From: an uncultured Acetatifactor sp.
GTDB lineage: Bacteria; Bacillota; Clostridia; Lachnospirales; Lachnospiraceae
Direction: 5' to 3'
Length of the DNA stretch: 64,000 bases
NCBI GenBank assembly: GCA_934433135.1
Contig: CAKRZO010000006.1
Span: 62,001 to 126,000, forward strand
A model generated the notes under the pieces. It did not search any database and had not been told where the DNA came from. It worked only from the letters and a program-made list of their open reading frames with translations. Shown here one piece after another: positions 24,745 to 34,300 of this stretch. A program made the translations under genes and the position numbers. The stretch's first letter is position 1. Every line of letters starts with the position of its first letter.

Positions 24745-25302
24745 CTAGCGGGATTTTTTTACGGGAAATACTGGCAGTGCTTCCAGATAAATAATATCTT
24801 TTCTCTGTGCGGAATCGCCCTCCGCAAGAATCGCCGCTTTTCCGGCTACAACACCTCCGGCCTTTTCCACCAGAGTTTCCATTGCCTTTAAAGATTCTCC
24901 CGTACTGATTACGTCATCCACAATCAGTATTTTCTTTCCCCGGATCATTTCGCTTTCTTCTCTATCCAGGCACAGAATCTGTTTTTTCTGTGTCGTAATG
25001 GAGTATACTTCCGTCACAAAGGGATCCTGCATATAAGGTTTTACACTTTTTCTGGCTACGAAATAGCGCTTCATATTCAACAGTCTTGCCATTTCCTGAA
25101 CCAGAGGGATTCCTTTGGCTTCCGCCGTAATCAGATAATCCACTTCCGGGATCTTTTCCACTAACTTCGCAGCAGCCTTCACTACCAACTCTGCATCTCC
25201 GAGCAACACAAAACTTGCAATGCTCATCTGATCCGATATTCTGAATATCGGAAGCTTTCTGATACAGCCTACGATATTCATCTCATAAAATCTGTTTTCC
25301 AT
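24745..25302 (-). CDS. PRPP-dependent phosphoribosyltransferase (purine-type)
   Basis: This is a 185-residue type I phosphoribosyltransferase. The PRPP loop KKILIVDDVISTGES is at about 123-137, and the early LITAEAKGIPLVQEMA (about 58-73) matches the adenine/xanthine branch, which includes Apt, Xpt and PurR-like domains. The start at 25302 has AAAGGCGAGCGG upstream; the earlier in-frame ATG has none. It is the first gene of the ECF operon and is expressed from a near-perfect promoter. It may convert an imported base into its nucleotide, trapping it in the cell. The substrate is unknown. Confidence 0.82.
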   Translation of the reverse strand: MENRFYEMNIVGCIRKLPIFRISDQMSIASFVLLGDAELVVKAAAKLVEKIPEVDYLITAEAKGIPLVQEMARLLNMKRYFVARKSVKPYMQDPFVTEVYSITTQKKQILCLDREESEMIRGKKILIVDDVISTGESLKAMETLVEKAGGVVAGKAAILAEGDSAQRKDIIYLEALPVFPVKKSR

Positions 25303-25354
25303 ATCCGCTCGCCTTTCTATGCGTTTCCTGCCTTTCTTTTTTTGCAACACCTAG

Positions 25355-25383
25355 ATTATACTCTTCGTTTTTTCTTCTGTCAA
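25355..25383 (-). promoter_or_regulatory. promoter of the ECF/phosphoribosyltransferase operon
   Basis: On the minus strand, TTGACA (25383-25378), 17 bases, TATAAT (25360-25355): perfect sigma-70-type consensus. The -35 box overlaps the hisJ stop codon (the TGA of TTGACA). No operator or riboswitch fold is evident in the short leader (about 50 bases). Confidence 0.85.
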
Positions 25384-26159
25384 ATGCTTATCTTTGCTTT
25401 TTTCTCTATTTTCAGTTCTCTTTTAAGTTCCAATCCGAATCGTTTGACCAGTGCCAGAGCCTTTTCTTCGGAATCGGTATCCTGCATCCACTTGGGATTA
25501 TGGGCATCCAGACCGATCACTGCAGTATTCCCTACTTCCCCGGCGATCTGCCAGAAAAGCTCATACGGATAACGTCTGTTCTCCCGGATTCCCATAATAT
25601 TAATTTCCAACGGTACATTCTGCTTTTTCGCCTCTTCGCACAACCGGTATGCCTGTTTGCGATATTCCTTTTCATTCTCCCGGTAAGGCACCAGATCCGG
25701 ATGCGCCAGATATAAGAATTTTCCGGTCTGCAACCCTTCTATGACCTGATCCGTATATTCCAGAAGGGCTTTTTGATCCGTAGCCCCTCCGGCATAATAG
25801 CCGTCATATTCGCTTTTCAGAAAATGCTGTCCGAGGATCAGATAATCATACCCATATTGCCCGATGTGCTTAAGCATCCCTTCAAACTCATCCGGATAAT
25901 ACTCTGCTTCGTATCCGATCAATATCTGAATCTGACCCCGATATTCCTCCTGCAGAGCATGAAGTTCCTCCACATACCCTTGTGTTTCTTCCGGGGACAT
26001 ACGGATGTGTGACACATATCCATTGTGAAACGGATAGGGCACATGATCGGAAAATCCCAGTATCTTTATTCCGGCTTTCACTGCATTTTCCACATACTCT
26101 TTCGTCTGCCCCTGGGCATGATGACATCGGCAGGTATGGGTATGATAATTTGCGTACAT
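25380..26159 (-). CDS. hisJ: PHP-domain histidinol-phosphatase (HisJ/HisK family)
   Basis: This is a 259-residue PHP hydrolase that removes phosphate from L-histidinol phosphate. Metal-binding motifs are NYHTHT (residues 4-9), GFSDHVPY (about 36-43), IGYEAEYY (Glu), the GQHF His and the C-terminal VIGLDAHNP with Asp and His. Size and motif order match HisJ of Firmicutes. GGAGGAG precedes the ATG. No other his gene is nearby; it lies 23 bases after telA, in one direction with telA and xpaC. Some PHP proteins of this type act on other phosphoesters, so the substrate is probable rather than certain. Confidence 0.85.
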   Translation of the reverse strand: MYANYHTHTCRCHHAQGQTKEYVENAVKAGIKILGFSDHVPYPFHNGYVSHIRMSPEETQGYVEELHALQEEYRGQIQILIGYEAEYYPDEFEGMLKHIGQYGYDYLILGQHFLKSEYDGYYAGGATDQKALLEYTDQVIEGLQTGKFLYLAHPDLVPYRENEKEYRKQAYRLCEEAKKQNVPLEINIMGIRENRRYPYELFWQIAGEVGNTAVIGLDAHNPKWMQDTDSEEKALALVKRFGLELKRELKIEKKAKISI

Positions 26160-26182
26160 CTTCTCCTCCGTTTCGGGAATGC

Positions 26183-27334
26183 TTACCGGCTCATTTCCAG
26201 AAGCTTCTCCCGCATTTCATTTTCAATTTTCTGAAGTTCTATTTCTGCATTCTTACGCTTTTCTCTTCCGTCTTCCTGAATCTTCATGACTTCGTCCAGC
26301 GTGCTGATCAGTGTCTGGTTGGTTGCCTGCAGGGTCTCGATATCCACAATTCCCCTCTCTGCTTCCCTGGCAGTCTCAAGCGTTGCCATCTTCAGATTCT
26401 CCGCATTCTTCTTAAGCAGTTCATTCGTCATATCCGAGACTTCTCTCTGTGCCTTGGCTGCCTGTGTGGAATGGTTTAATCCGATGGCAATTACCATCTG
26501 GCTCTTCCACAGCGGAATGGTATTTACCAGGGTAGACTGAATCTTATCCGACATAGCGGTATCGTTTCCCTGAATCATCCTGATCTGCGGCGCCATCTGC
26601 AAAGAAACCATTCGGGTCAGTTCCAGATCATGGATTTTTTTCTCAAACCGGTTGCACTGCTGGGAGAAATCCTTGGCTGCCTGAGTATCCTCCGGCAGTC
26701 CGCTTTGGTTTGCCTTTTCCACCAGCCCCGGAAGTTCCACCTTTGTAGCCTGCTCCAGTTTCTGTTTGCCTGCCATGATGTACATGGACAGCTCTTTAAA
26801 ATAATTCAGGTTCAGCTCATACATCTTATCCAGCATTGCCACATCTTTTAACAGGGTAATCTGATGGCTTTCCAGCGCATCGCAGATTTTATTGACATTC
26901 ACTTCCGCTTTATCGTATTTTGCTTTTATGTTGGAAAGTTTATTGCTGCTTTTTTTGAAAAATCCCAAAAAGCCCTTTTCCTCTTCTCCCTGATCAAATT
27001 CCTTCAACTGTGCAACTACATCGGTAAGCATATCTCCGATCTCACCCATATCCTTGGTACGCACATTATTCAAGGCCGTCTCGGAAAAATCGGCAATCTT
27101 TTTCTGACATCCCGCACCGTACTGAATCACCATCTGGGTATTGCTCAGATCGATCTGTGCGGCGAAATCACTCACCATTTTCTGTTCTTCCGGCGTAAGC
27201 TGCGCCTTCATGACTTCTTCCTCTTCCTTTACTTCGGCCACTGCAGTCTGCTTCTTCTTTTCTTCCGTTCCCGGAAATGGTTCAAACGTAAGAGCAGGCG
27301 CTTCTTTCAACATTTCATCCAAATTCTTTTCCAT
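26183..27334 (-). CDS. telA: TelA-family toxic anion resistance protein
   Basis: This is a 383-residue, largely helical cytoplasmic protein. It has an acidic, charged N-terminus (about 1-45) and then the TelA domain, rich in heptads, including VIQYGAGCQKKIADFSE, FFKKSSNKLSNIKAKYDKAE and IPLWKSQMVIAIGL. The C-terminal coiled coil ends in REKLLEMSR. TelA/KlaA proteins were first linked to tellurite resistance; their broader role is thought to concern envelope stress, often with XpaC. The xpaC homologue lies immediately upstream (33 bases), supporting a functional pair. The length is normal. No metal-binding motif is visible. Confidence 0.9.
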   Translation of the reverse strand: MEKNLDEMLKEAPALTFEPFPGTEEKKKQTAVAEVKEEEEVMKAQLTPEEQKMVSDFAAQIDLSNTQMVIQYGAGCQKKIADFSETALNNVRTKDMGEIGDMLTDVVAQLKEFDQGEEEKGFLGFFKKSSNKLSNIKAKYDKAEVNVNKICDALESHQITLLKDVAMLDKMYELNLNYFKELSMYIMAGKQKLEQATKVELPGLVEKANQSGLPEDTQAAKDFSQQCNRFEKKIHDLELTRMVSLQMAPQIRMIQGNDTAMSDKIQSTLVNTIPLWKSQMVIAIGLNHSTQAAKAQREVSDMTNELLKKNAENLKMATLETAREAERGIVDIETLQATNQTLISTLDEVMKIQEDGREKRKNAEIELQKIENEMREKLLEMSR

Positions 27335-27367
27335 TTTTTACTTGATCCTCCATTCGTTTTTCCTGTT

Positions 27368-28675
27368 TTATTCTCTTCTGACCAGTTCTTTTTCCTTTGT
27401 CAGACCTTCACTGGCCAGCATAGTCTGCAATACCTGGGCATCTGTCGTAATATCATAGACGGAGCTTTGATACAATTTATGCAAAAGCTTTTCAAACGCC
27501 TCATTGATAGTATCCAGCGTTTTTTCAATCTCCGTCTTTGCAGACAGAATTTCTTCTCCCGGAGAACTGACTCCGTCAAAGTCCTCATATGCCTCCACCA
27601 ATTTCAGCGTCGTCGGAAGATAATAACTCATGAATTTACGCATCTGCGGCATCTGCTCCGGATGTTCCTCTACCCGTTCAAAAATTTCTTTCAGCAGATT
27701 CTCCAGGCGGAACAGCTTACCGGAAATCACATCTCCTTTGATATGGTCATTCATGTTCCGCAATTTGCGTATACAATCCTGCCCTTCCTTAATCAAAGCT
27801 TCCAGTTCCGGGTTGTCCGCTGTTTTCTTCTTTTCACCTTCCCTGAAGCTTTGTTCAAAAACAGTCTCTTCTTCCTTGATTTCTTCTTTGGGTACACCGC
27901 TTCCGGCCTGCATCCTTTGCATTTTCCGAACCTGTTCCTGCATCTGCTGTTCTTTCCGCCGCCTCATAACGGAAAGGTATTCCCGATAGGTTGCGTCATC
28001 CAGCATAAGGCAGGTCTCATCTTTGTCCAGATGTCCTTCCGGGAAGATTCCCTTCTGAATCATCTTTCTGACATCCTTGCGAACCTTCTCCTCGCTTCTT
28101 CCCAGGTGCATGGCAAGTTCATCGATATTGATATAACTCTTGCCGGCACAGATGCTTACATAACGCTTCGCGCGCTTTACCCGGTTCAGATTCCGACACC
28201 CTGTCCGAATCATCAAGAGAAAAACCAGCAAAAGAGCCCCGATCAGGAACGTTCCTCCGGTTAGAAGACTCGCTCCCCGAATGATCCGGTATAGAAAAAA
28301 AGGTAGAAGCACGGTACACATAATTCCGGTACCGATTCCTCCGAATACCGTGTAAAGCGTACCGGACACTTTTCCTTCTTCCTTCAGCTTTTTTCTGACA
28401 GGCGGTACATAGGCCTGCCTCAGCTGATTTTTCTCCTCTTTTTCCTGTCGGCTCACTGGCTCCGTTTTTTTCTCCTTTACAATTACTATCCGGGAGTTTC
28501 CGTTCTTCGCAGCCACGGCAATCTGTTTTTTTACTTCTGAAACAGCGCTGTCCACCGTACCGGAAACCACATCCTTCAACTGTTTGAAATCGCCGGTACG
28601 TAAGGATTCTTCCACAGCATCCCGTATCTGGCTTCCGATTGCATTCCCATTCTCATTTTCCATTTTGCTAACCAT
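27368..28675 (-). CDS. xpaC: XpaC-family protein (5-bromo-4-chloroindolyl phosphate hydrolysis family)
   Basis: This is a 435-residue membrane-associated protein. The N-terminal 100 residues are charged (RIVIVKEKKTEPVSRQEKE). Two hydrophobic segments (about 115-165) are followed by a DNA-binding-like segment NIDELAMHLGRSEEKVRKDV (about 195-215) and a long helical XpaC domain (about 280-420) with LRNMNDHIKGDVISGKLFRLE. Classical XpaC is shorter; the inserted winged-helix-like segment is typical of Lachnospiraceae versions. It is co-oriented with telA, the usual partner. The start is ambiguous: a GGAAAGG site is too close to the first ATG and far from the ATG four codons later. Confidence 0.85.
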   Translation of the reverse strand: MVSKMENENGNAIGSQIRDAVEESLRTGDFKQLKDVVSGTVDSAVSEVKKQIAVAAKNGNSRIVIVKEKKTEPVSRQEKEEKNQLRQAYVPPVRKKLKEEGKVSGTLYTVFGGIGTGIMCTVLLPFFLYRIIRGASLLTGGTFLIGALLLVFLLMIRTGCRNLNRVKRAKRYVSICAGKSYINIDELAMHLGRSEEKVRKDVRKMIQKGIFPEGHLDKDETCLMLDDATYREYLSVMRRRKEQQMQEQVRKMQRMQAGSGVPKEEIKEEETVFEQSFREGEKKKTADNPELEALIKEGQDCIRKLRNMNDHIKGDVISGKLFRLENLLKEIFERVEEHPEQMPQMRKFMSYYLPTTLKLVEAYEDFDGVSSPGEEILSAKTEIEKTLDTINEAFEKLLHKLYQSSVYDITTDAQVLQTMLASEGLTKEKELVRRE

Positions 28676-28746
28676 GCCTTTCCGAAACCTGCAGCTTTAC
28701 CTGCAGGTACAAAGTCAAGCTTTCCAACTTAAAACATAAATCCGCC

Positions 28747-29769
28747 TTACCGATCCATTTCCGCAACCCGGCCGTTTCCTTTGTGTTCTCTTATAATACC
28801 ATCCACTTCCTTCAGATCCGTACAAATCAGATCTCCCGGGATCGTATTCTTTAAGGAACTGATGGCATTGCCGTATTCCAATGCTTTCCGATAGTCGCCT
28901 TCATGATGAATCAGCCCGTAAAGAACGCCGGAAATATAGGCATCTCCGCTTCCGATACGGTCTACCACCTCAATATCTTCATAAGGCGCTTCCTCATAAT
29001 AAGCATCTTCCTCTGCACAGTAAATTACAGAGCCGAAGGTATGCCTCTTGGGACTATGTACGATTCTCTGCGTCGATGCTACGATGCGGATGGGATACTC
29101 CTCGGTAAAGCTCTTCATAATGCTCTTGACATCGCCTTCTTTTCCGAACGTCAGACGGGCAGTATCCTCTGAACAGAAGAACACATCCACCAGGGGCAGA
29201 ATCTCCCGGATGGTTTTTTCAGCCTGTTCTCCCGTCCACAGATTTCCTCTGAAATTCACATCAAAAGAAATCAGCGCTCCCTGTTCTTTAAATTTCTTCA
29301 TCATTTCTATTGCCGTATCCCGCACTTTTTCACTTAAGGCAAGGGTAATACCGCTGGTATGAAAACACTTCGCACTGCCGTAAAGTTCTTCACCGTAATC
29401 CTGGGTGCTGATTTTATTGATAGAAGTGTTCTTTCTGTCATAGACAATTCTGGGTTTCCGCGGATAAGCTCCGTTTTCATAATAGTAAACACCGAGTCTG
29501 GCATCACGACTTGTATCGTAAACCAGATAGTCATCGCTGACTCCGCCCTGGCGGACCGTATTCTTTACAAACGTTCCCAGATCGTTTGCCGGCAGCTTGG
29601 AAATAATTCCGCAGCGCAGTCCCAGCATAGCGGCTCCGGTAATCACATTAAGCTCTGCTCCTCCGACCTGCTTACCGAATGTTAAGCTTCTGGAGATTCT
29701 CTCATTATCCGGCGGAGACAATCTAAGAAGCAATTCTCCCAAAGCCAATACGTCAAAATCCTTTTTCAT
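28747..29769 (-). CDS. kdgK: PfkB-family sugar kinase, 2-dehydro-3-deoxygluconokinase-like
   Basis: This is a 340-residue ribokinase-fold kinase. The start is at 29769, where GAGGATTGGT precedes ATG. The N-terminal substrate region has GELLLRLSPP and GGAELNVITGAAMLG (about 30-45); the C-terminal signature DRIGSGDAYISGVLYG (about 280-295) holds the catalytic Asp and anion hole. Similarity in style to KdgK suggests phosphorylation of 2-keto-3-deoxygluconate, the end product of uronate breakdown, which would fit the GH88, GH105 and heparinase-like genes elsewhere in the window. No KDPG aldolase gene is adjacent, so the assignment to KDG is probable but not proven. Confidence 0.75.
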   Translation of the reverse strand: MKKDFDVLALGELLLRLSPPDNERISRSLTFGKQVGGAELNVITGAAMLGLRCGIISKLPANDLGTFVKNTVRQGGVSDDYLVYDTSRDARLGVYYYENGAYPRKPRIVYDRKNTSINKISTQDYGEELYGSAKCFHTSGITLALSEKVRDTAIEMMKKFKEQGALISFDVNFRGNLWTGEQAEKTIREILPLVDVFFCSEDTARLTFGKEGDVKSIMKSFTEEYPIRIVASTQRIVHSPKRHTFGSVIYCAEEDAYYEEAPYEDIEVVDRIGSGDAYISGVLYGLIHHEGDYRKALEYGNAISSLKNTIPGDLICTDLKEVDGIIREHKGNGRVAEMDR

Positions 29770-29820
29770 ACCAATCCTCATTTCTCCCATTACTTAAGGT
29801 CAGATGATATTTCTTTTTTA

Positions 29821-30297
29821 TCATAACACATCGGGTTTCTTCGGTAAAGAAATTTTTTCATTCTTCCAGTGAAGAATCCGGACAATCAGCTGGGAGAGAC
29901 AGGTAACCAGAATAATTCCGAAAGCAATCCCTCCTGCCTCCCAAAGCACCAGAGAAAAGCTTTCCGCCCAGAGCTCATCCTGTCCTCTGACCAGATAGCT
30001 GGTTGTATAATACAAATCGCCGCCAGGAATCAGCGGAATCAGCATGGGAACCAGTAAGATAATGACCGGTGTCTTTAAAATTCTGGCCAGACACTCTCCC
30101 AATAGAGATGCAAAAATGCTGGCCGCAAAAGCTGCCAGAGCTTTATTGCCGCCCCAGGAACCGACCAGCAGATAAACGATCATGGCAAGTCCCCCTCCCA
30201 CTCCGGCGACTGCCAATTTCCTGCCTCTTACATGAAATAAAATACCGAACCCCATCGCCTGTAAAATTCCCATACAGATTTTAATACATTCTGTCAT
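29821..30297 (-). CDS. threonine/serine exporter subunit (ThrE_2, YjjB-like)
   Basis: This is a 158-residue membrane protein with four to five helices, including PVIILLVPMLIPLIPGGDLYY, the typical Pro/Gly motif of the ThrE C-terminal half. In E. coli YjjB pairs with YjjP; here the YjjP-like gene (30505-31317) is just upstream on the same strand, separated by a large inverted repeat. Together they equal one split ThrE protein. GGGAG precedes the ATG. Probable function is export of small amino or dicarboxylic acids; the substrate in Firmicutes is not established. Confidence 0.85.
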   Translation of the reverse strand: MTECIKICMGILQAMGFGILFHVRGRKLAVAGVGGGLAMIVYLLVGSWGGNKALAAFAASIFASLLGECLARILKTPVIILLVPMLIPLIPGGDLYYTTSYLVRGQDELWAESFSLVLWEAGGIAFGIILVTCLSQLIVRILHWKNEKISLPKKPDVL

Positions 30298-30331
30298 TTT
30301 GCTCCCTCATTTTTCTAGCAGGCCGCCGGGT

Positions 30332-30473
30332 AGGCACATGGGATTCCATTCGGGGGACGCTTTCGCTCAATTAAAAACGCAGCGGCACTAGGGTTGCACA
30401 ATACGCAACCCAAGGGCCGGCGTTTTTACATGCGCCCCTCATTGGAATCCCCATGAGTCTGCCCTTAGAAACT
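30332..30473. repeat. large nested inverted repeat between the thrE half-genes
   Basis: Three nested stems: outer (CATGGGATTCCATTCGGGG near 30337-30355 with CCCCTCATTGGAATCCCCAT near 30436-30455), middle (AAAAACGC at 30373-30380 with GCGTTTTT at 30420-30427) and inner (GGGTTGC at 30391-30397 with GCAACCC at 30405-30411). It has no T-tract and no open frame. It fills nearly the whole 207-base gap and looks like a mobile palindromic element or a structured RNA; expression of the two halves may be tuned by it. Confidence 0.75.
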
Positions 30474-30504
30474 TGCTCTTAATATAATTATAACCGCATC
30501 CATT

Positions 30505-31317
30505 TCACCCGAATTTCCATAAAACCAGGGCAAATCCCACCGCTGTGGCAATCGCACGTAAAATTGCTTCACAAATACCCACCATTCCGCTGACCAGGTC
30601 GCCGCTGATTAAATCTCTGAGCGATGTGGTAAAAGCAATTCCCGGAATCAACAGCATAATATTGCCAATGATAATCTTGTCCACGCTTTGTCCAAGTCCT
30701 GCCGCAGTAAGTAAAACTGCTCCCAATCCCACTGCCACTGAGCAAAGGATCACAAGAACGAGCCGCTGCAGACGAATACGTTCCCCGATCCGAAGAATTG
30801 CGCGAAGAAGCAGACCGCACAGAAAAGCAGCCGCTGCATCCTGCAGACTTCCTCCGAAAAAGATACTCGCCGACGCCGAAACGCCACCGTATGCTCCCAG
30901 CAAAATTACATATTCCGGATATCTTTTCCTCTCCCTTATTTCTTGTATTCTTCGTTCCAGTTCCTTCTTTTCAAGCGGCTGCCTGCTGATCTGCCTGGAA
31001 AGCGCATTGCACATCTCAATACGGCACATGTCTGTCTCAAAAGTAGAGATTCTCCTTAACTGCGTCAGAATCTCGCCTTCTTTGGTATGCAGCGTCACGG
31101 TCAACATGGAAGTAATGGCAAAGACATCTGCCCTCGTGCAGTGATACGCTGCCGCCAGATGCCGGATCGTATCCTCCACCCTGCTGATCTCGGCTCCCGC
31201 CATAATCATGATTTCTCCGATATCCAGAAAGAAAGACAGAATATCCTGATCCACCGTGATTTCGTGTCTTTCGTTATGCATTGTCTTTTCTGTCTTTAAC
31301 TCTGTTTTTACCGTCAT
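30505..31317 (-). CDS. threonine/serine exporter subunit (ThrE N-terminal, YjjP-like)
   Basis: The protein is about 270 residues. A cytoplasmic N-terminal domain carries FFLDIGEIMIMAGAEISRVEDTIRHLAAAYH (broken here by position: about 30-60 of the product), the hallmark of ThrE/YjjP, and four or five membrane helices fill the second half. The gene overlaps the 3' end of mfd. Two starts are possible: ATG at 31317 with GAGG nine bases upstream, or ATG at 31281, whose ATGCATAA overlaps the mfd stop. The partner subunit gene lies downstream past an inverted repeat. Confidence 0.8.
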   Translation of the reverse strand: MTVKTELKTEKTMHNERHEITVDQDILSFFLDIGEIMIMAGAEISRVEDTIRHLAAAYHCTRADVFAITSMLTVTLHTKEGEILTQLRRISTFETDMCRIEMCNALSRQISRQPLEKKELERRIQEIRERKRYPEYVILLGAYGGVSASASIFFGGSLQDAAAAFLCGLLLRAILRIGERIRLQRLVLVILCSVAVGLGAVLLTAAGLGQSVDKIIIGNIMLLIPGIAFTTSLRDLISGDLVSGMVGICEAILRAIATAVGFALVLWKFG

Positions 31318-34300
31318 CTGTTCCATCCTCTTTGGGCAGAAGGTCTTTCATATCCTCTAACAATTCTTCCGTTGTCTTTAAAAGCAGTTCTGAGTCTTTT
31401 TGCACCAGTCCGGTCTTCTGATACCGACAGGTGAGGAACGGAGTCTCATAAACCGTAAACTTAAGCCGATCACCGTAATATCTTAACAATGCCGGGATCT
31501 TTACCGGATCAATTGCCGCATCCGGGCGGAAGGAAAGGGTAATCTTTTCATTTTTCCCTTTGACTTCCGTTAAATACAGCTTATGAGCCGCACTCCGGAT
31601 CAAAGCAATCCGAAGCAGGTTGTCCACCGATACCGGTATCTGTCCGAAACGATCCAGCAGTTCATCACGCATATCGTCCCTTTCTTTACCGTTCTCAATA
31701 CCCGCAATCCGCTTGTAAATATCCAGCTTCTGCGCCTCATTTACAATATAGGAAGCCGGAATAAAAGCATCCACGTCCAGTTCCACCAGTGTCGGGAAAT
31801 CCAGTTCCCGCACTTCGGTTCCTTTCAGTTTCTGTATCGCTTCATTCAGCATTTTACAATACAGATCATAACCCACCGCCTCCATATGCCCATGCTGCAT
31901 GGTACCCAGAAGATTACCGGCTCCCCTGATTTCCAGATCCCGCATGGCAATCTTAAAGCCGCTCCCCAGCTCCGTAAATTCCCGGATGGCAGCCAGACGC
32001 TTTTCGGCAATCTCCTTTAACATCTTATCTCTTTTATACAGCAAAAAAGCATAGGCGTTGCGGTTGGACCGTCCTACACGGCCCCGCAGCTGATATAACT
32101 GCGACAAACCAAGATTATCCGAATCCTGTATGATAATGGTATTGACATTGGAAATATCCAGTCCCGTTTCGATGATGGTAGTGGAAACCAGGACATCGAT
32201 TTCACCGTTCATAAAATCATACATGATCCGTTCCAGTTCATGCTCCTTCATCTGCCCGTGTGCATAGGCAACCGAAGCTTCCGGCACCAACTCCGCAAGC
32301 CTTGCCGCAACCTCACCGATCTGATTAACCCGGTTATAAACATAATAAACCTGACCGGACCGGGACAGTTCTCTTACGATCGCTTCCCTTACCATTTCTT
32401 CATTATATTCCATGACATACGTCTGAATCGGACGTCTGTCGTTCGGCGCTTCTTCCAGCACGCTCATGTCCCGTACACCGATCAGGCTCATGTGGAGTGT
32501 CCGGGGAATCGGCGTTGCCGTAAGGGTAAGCACATCCACATTTTCTTTCAGTTTCTTTATTTTTTCCTTATGCGCCACCCCGAATCTTTGCTCTTCATCG
32601 ATAATCAAAAGTCCCAGATCCTTATATTTTAAATCCGCAGACAGTACCCGGTGTGTCCCGATTACGATATCCACAAATCCTTTCTGCAGATCGGTAATGG
32701 TCTTTTTTTGCTCTGCAGCCGTCCGGAAGCGGCTCATCAAATCAATCCTTATGGGAAAATCCTTCATTCGCTGGACAAAAGTCGTGTAGTGCTGCTGTGC
32801 AAGAATCGTCGTAGGCACCAGAAAAACTACCTGCTTTCCCTCCTGTACAGCTTTAAACGCCGCCCGGATGGCGATCTCCGTCTTGCCGTATCCTACATCG
32901 CCGCAGATCAAGCGGTCCATAATCTTCGTACTTTCCATATCTGCCTTTGTGTCTGCAATGGCCGAAAGCTGATCCTCAGTTTCTTCAAACGGGAACATTT
33001 CCTCAAATTCTTTCTGCCACACCGTATCCGGACCGTAAGCATACCCTTTTTCCTGCTGCCTTTTGGCATAAAGCTCCACCAGATCTTTCGCCACTTCATT
33101 GACCGCGCTGCGGACTCTTGTCTTGGTTTTTTCCCATTCTTTGGTACCCAGTTTGTTCAGCTTCGGCGGCTTGGCATCAGAGGACGCATATTTTTGAATG
33201 ACATCCAGTCCGGTGGCCAGAACGTAAAGATTGCCGCCGTCACGATAGGAAATTTTAATGTAATCCTTGACCACACCGTTCATTTCCACTTTTTCAATAC
33301 CACGGTAGATTCCCAGTCCGTGACTTTCATGAATCACATAATCACCGATCTTAAGCTCGTTAAAGTCACGGATCTTCTGCCCATCGGCAATTTTAGCTCT
33401 CTTTTTTTTCTTTTTTTCCACGCCGAAAATATCCGATTCCGCAATCACCGCGAACTTTAACATCGGATATTCAAAACCTTTATTCACATGTCCGTAGCAG
33501 GTCAGCACCTCCCCCGGTACCACTTCCCGCATGGGATCCTCGGTATAAACAGCGGGCACATCCTGATCCCTGAGTTCCTGGGCAAGACGTTTTGCCCTGG
33601 TTCTGGATCCGGAAAGCAGAAGCACCCGGCTCCCTTTTTTCCGGTAAGCCTTCAGATCCTTTAACAGCGCCTCGAAGCTGCCGTTATAGGAAGGAATATT
33701 CCGTGCGGAAATATCAAAGGATTTCTTCGGTTTAAAGAGGCGGGTACGTGCCTCTATGGAAGAAAGCAGCACCAGAGGCATCTGCTCTAACTTTGCCGCA
33801 ACCTGTTCCGCGCTGTACAGGACATTCATCTGTCCCGGCAAAAGATATCCAAGCTGCACTCTCTGCGCCATGCTCTCCTTAAATTCCAGTTCCACGCCGT
33901 CCGCATGTTCCTGAATTCTTGCCGGTTCTTCCAAAAAAAAGCAGCACGAAGCGCTTCTTTTGACCAGTTCGGGAAAAGAAGTGAGATCTTCAAAAAAATA
34001 GCGGACATAGCTTTCTAAGTTGGCGCCGGCTCCGCACTCGGTAAGCTGTTCCTTAAGTTCCTGTACCTGTGTTCGGATGCGGTGAGCTTCTTCCGGTTTG
34101 TGGGCATCCCGGAACAGCTTTTCCTGCTTCCGTGCTTCCTGTTCGATCCGCTTTAATCCTTTTTTCATCCTTTCCGGATCCAGTACAAACTCCGCAGCCG
34201 GATAAACGCTTATACTTTCCAGCTGTTCAATGGAACGCTGGCTTAAAAGATCAAAACTCCGAATGGAATCAATTTCCTCTCCCCACAGTTCCACACGGCA

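Noticed and set aside
26864..28264. Long open frame (466 codons) on the plus strand opposite telA and xpaC
   Set aside because: Its product is Phe/Leu/His-rich, as expected from the antisense of Glu/Lys-rich helical proteins; it has no ribosome site and no recognisable domain, while both minus-strand genes are conserved.
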